Source: Candidatus Hecatellales archaeon ex4484_218 (GTDB lineage: Archaea; Thermoproteota; Bathyarchaeia; Hecatellales; Hecatellaceae). Taken from it: a stretch of DNA of 6,363 bases. A program made the translations under genes and the position numbers. Location of the stretch: positions 1-6,363 of the forward strand of contig NJEB01000075.1 in NCBI GenBank assembly GCA_002254975.1, read 5' to 3'. Shown here one piece after another: positions 5,376 to 6,363 of this stretch; position 1 is the stretch's first letter; each line of letters starts with the position of its first letter. The notes under the pieces were generated by a model. The model was not told the origin of the DNA and searched no databases. It saw only the letters and a list, made by a program, of their open reading frames with translations.

Positions 5376-5993
5376 TTGGTTATGCTTACAGGGTTTCTTT
5401 GGCTTGAAACCCTGAAAATGTTTTTAGCTTCAGGTAAACCAGTTCCATGGAGTTTTGTTCATTCATGGAATTGTATTAACTGTGGAGAATGTTGTAAAAG
5501 ATATGTTGTTGAGCTTGATTGGGAAGATTGGGTAAACATAACACGTTTTTACGGTCAAGAAGTTACAACTCCAAGTTTAGGTTGTTTTAAGCTTAAAAAA
5601 AGAAGTAATGGGTCATGTATTTTCCTGTATAGGGTAGGAGATAAACAATTTTGCGGTATTCAAAATTTAAAACCAAAATCATGTAAACTATGGCCATTCT
5701 ATGTTCGTGAAAAACCAGTTTTTGGATTTCCGGAATTAGCCAAATACAGATATGGACATAAAGAATTTTACATTTATGTTGATACTTTTTGTAGGGGATT
5801 AAGTTGGGGAATACCAAGCAAACATTTAACAGATAAGATTTTACCAGAAATTGTTGAAATTAAGCTTGGAAAAAGAATTAAACAAACATTTTCAACAGCA
5901 AGAATCTATCAACCTAGTTATCAAACAACTAATTTTCTTAATCAAACCTTAAGTAGGAATCCAAAATTTTCATTTACAGAGCAAGTTTTATAA
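5376..5993 (+). CDS. YkgJ-type CxxCxxCC cluster protein
   Basis: A 205-residue protein with the zinc or iron-sulfur cluster signature of the YkgJ/UPF0153 family: C33-x2-C36-G-x-C39-C40. Further cysteines are at 70, 81, 93, 103 and 139. The C93-GIQNLKPKS-C103-KLWPF stretch is the family's typical second half. Biochemical role is poorly defined; oxidoreductase-like or metal-site functions are usually assumed, and some relatives cluster with methylation or maturation genes. It is cytoplasmic with no membrane helix. The last 40 or so residues (from about 165) are basic and Ser/Thr/Asn-rich without recognisable motifs. The start is TTG 5376 (GAGGAT 10 nt upstream) or ATG 5382 two codons later; the choice matters little. 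It is transcribed towards the THUMP gene 52 nt downstream. Confidence 0.82.
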   Translation: MVMLTGFLWLETLKMFLASGKPVPWSFVHSWNCINCGECCKRYVVELDWEDWVNITRFYGQEVTTPSLGCFKLKKRSNGSCIFLYRVGDKQFCGIQNLKPKSCKLWPFYVREKPVFGFPELAKYRYGHKEFYIYVDTFCRGLSWGIPSKHLTDKILPEIVEIKLGKRIKQTFSTARIYQPSYQTTNFLNQTLSRNPKFSFTEQVL

Positions 5994-6031
5994 CTAACTT
6001 TTAGTTTTAAACTTTTAAGTTTTTATTTTAT

Positions 6032-6038
6032 GAGGGAT
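6032..6038 (+). promoter_or_regulatory. ribosome-binding site deciding the GTG start
   Basis: GAGGGAT ends 7 nt before GTG 6046, so GTG rather than ATG 6061 is the likely start. TTTTAAAC at 6004-6011 could be the box A for this gene, just after the previous stop. Confidence 0.5.
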
Positions 6039-6045
6039 TTTTTCT

Positions 6046-6363
6046 GTGAAGTTTAGTTTTATGGCTACAACAATAACAGGTTTTGAGGATGTAGCATCTG
6101 CTGAAGTTAAAAATCTTTTAAATGTTGAAACTAAACCAAATCATGGTCGCATTTTTTTTGAAGCTGGATTTGATGCTGTTTATAAGGTTAATTTGGGTGG
6201 AAGATGTATTCATAAGGTTTTTCTTATCCTAACCCAAACAAAATTTAAGAAATTAGAAGACTTATACAAAGAAACAAAAAATATTGATTATAAATGGATA
6301 ATCTCACCTAACCAAACTTTTGCTGTTAGGGTTGAAAGACATGGTAAACATTCTTTTACAAGT
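6046..6363 (+). CDS. THUMP-domain RNA-modification protein, 5' part
   Basis: The open frame runs off the right edge after 106 codons. The opening MATTITGFEDVASAEVKNLL (from residue 6), then VETKPNHGRIFFEA and the later FAVRVERHGKHSFTS, match the N-terminal ferredoxin-like plus THUMP module of archaeal Trm14/TrmG10-type tRNA guanosine N2-methyltransferases. In that family the module binds tRNA and a Rossmann SAM domain follows. The methyltransferase domain lies beyond the window, so the exact activity cannot be read here. Start GTG 6046 is chosen from the ribosome-binding site 7 nt upstream; ATG 6061 would shorten it by five residues. Confidence 0.8.
   Translation, partial: MKFSFMATTITGFEDVASAEVKNLLNVETKPNHGRIFFEAGFDAVYKVNLGGRCIHKVFLILTQTKFKKLEDLYKETKNIDYKWIISPNQTFAVRVERHGKHSFTS

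Noticed and set aside
5593..5817. 74-residue minus-strand ORF inside the cluster-protein gene
   Set aside because: Antisense shadow of the CxxCxxCC protein, no motifs of its own.

Overview
This window reads as a piece of an AT-rich archaeal chromosome. The evidence is an archaeal/eukaryal-type tyrosyl-tRNA synthetase, a THEP1-type NTPase, a THUMP-domain protein, TTTAAA-type box A promoter elements, GGTG-type ribosome-binding sites in front of TTG and GTG starts, and what looks like an archaeal bulge-helix-bulge (BHB) intron in a protein gene. A thermophilic member of the Thermoproteota or Bathyarchaeia would fit, but that lineage call is an inference from protein style only.

Layout. Positions 60-345 hold no believable protein. 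They form a GC-rich island (about 53% G+C over 91-323, by hand count) that folds into several long helices and has a box A upstream: a candidate structured RNA that I cannot identify. Then comes tyrS (417-1530, + strand), interrupted by a 37-nt intron (547-583). It is followed by a THEP1 NTPase (1576-2106, +) and a pheA-like prephenate dehydratase (2149-2820, +). pheA stops early in its ACT domain and runs tail-to-tail into tyrA, prephenate dehydrogenase (2795-3655, -), with a 26-bp overlap. Next are an MscS-type mechanosensitive channel (3791-4681, -) and an unrecognised 114-residue protein (4897-5241, -). Diverging from the latter is a CxxCxxCC Fe-S/zinc cluster protein of the YkgJ type (5376-5993, +). 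Last is the 5' part of a THUMP-domain RNA-modification protein (6046 to the window end, +).

How the genes relate. The left half has a tyrosine/phenylalanine theme: TyrRS charges tRNA-Tyr, and PheA and TyrA are the two branches from prephenate to phenylalanine and tyrosine. The most striking observation is the tyrS intron. Unspliced, the reading frame hits TAG directly after the conserved FEPSG sequence. Exact removal of 37 nt at the two predicted BHB cut sites restores the family sequence FEPSG-LM-HIGTG across the junction. This would make production of a tRNA synthetase depend on the tRNA-splicing endonuclease and ligase. The second open question is the identity of the GC-rich RNA just upstream of tyrS. 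The third is the loss of the ACT regulatory domain from pheA at what looks like a rearrangement point with tyrA.
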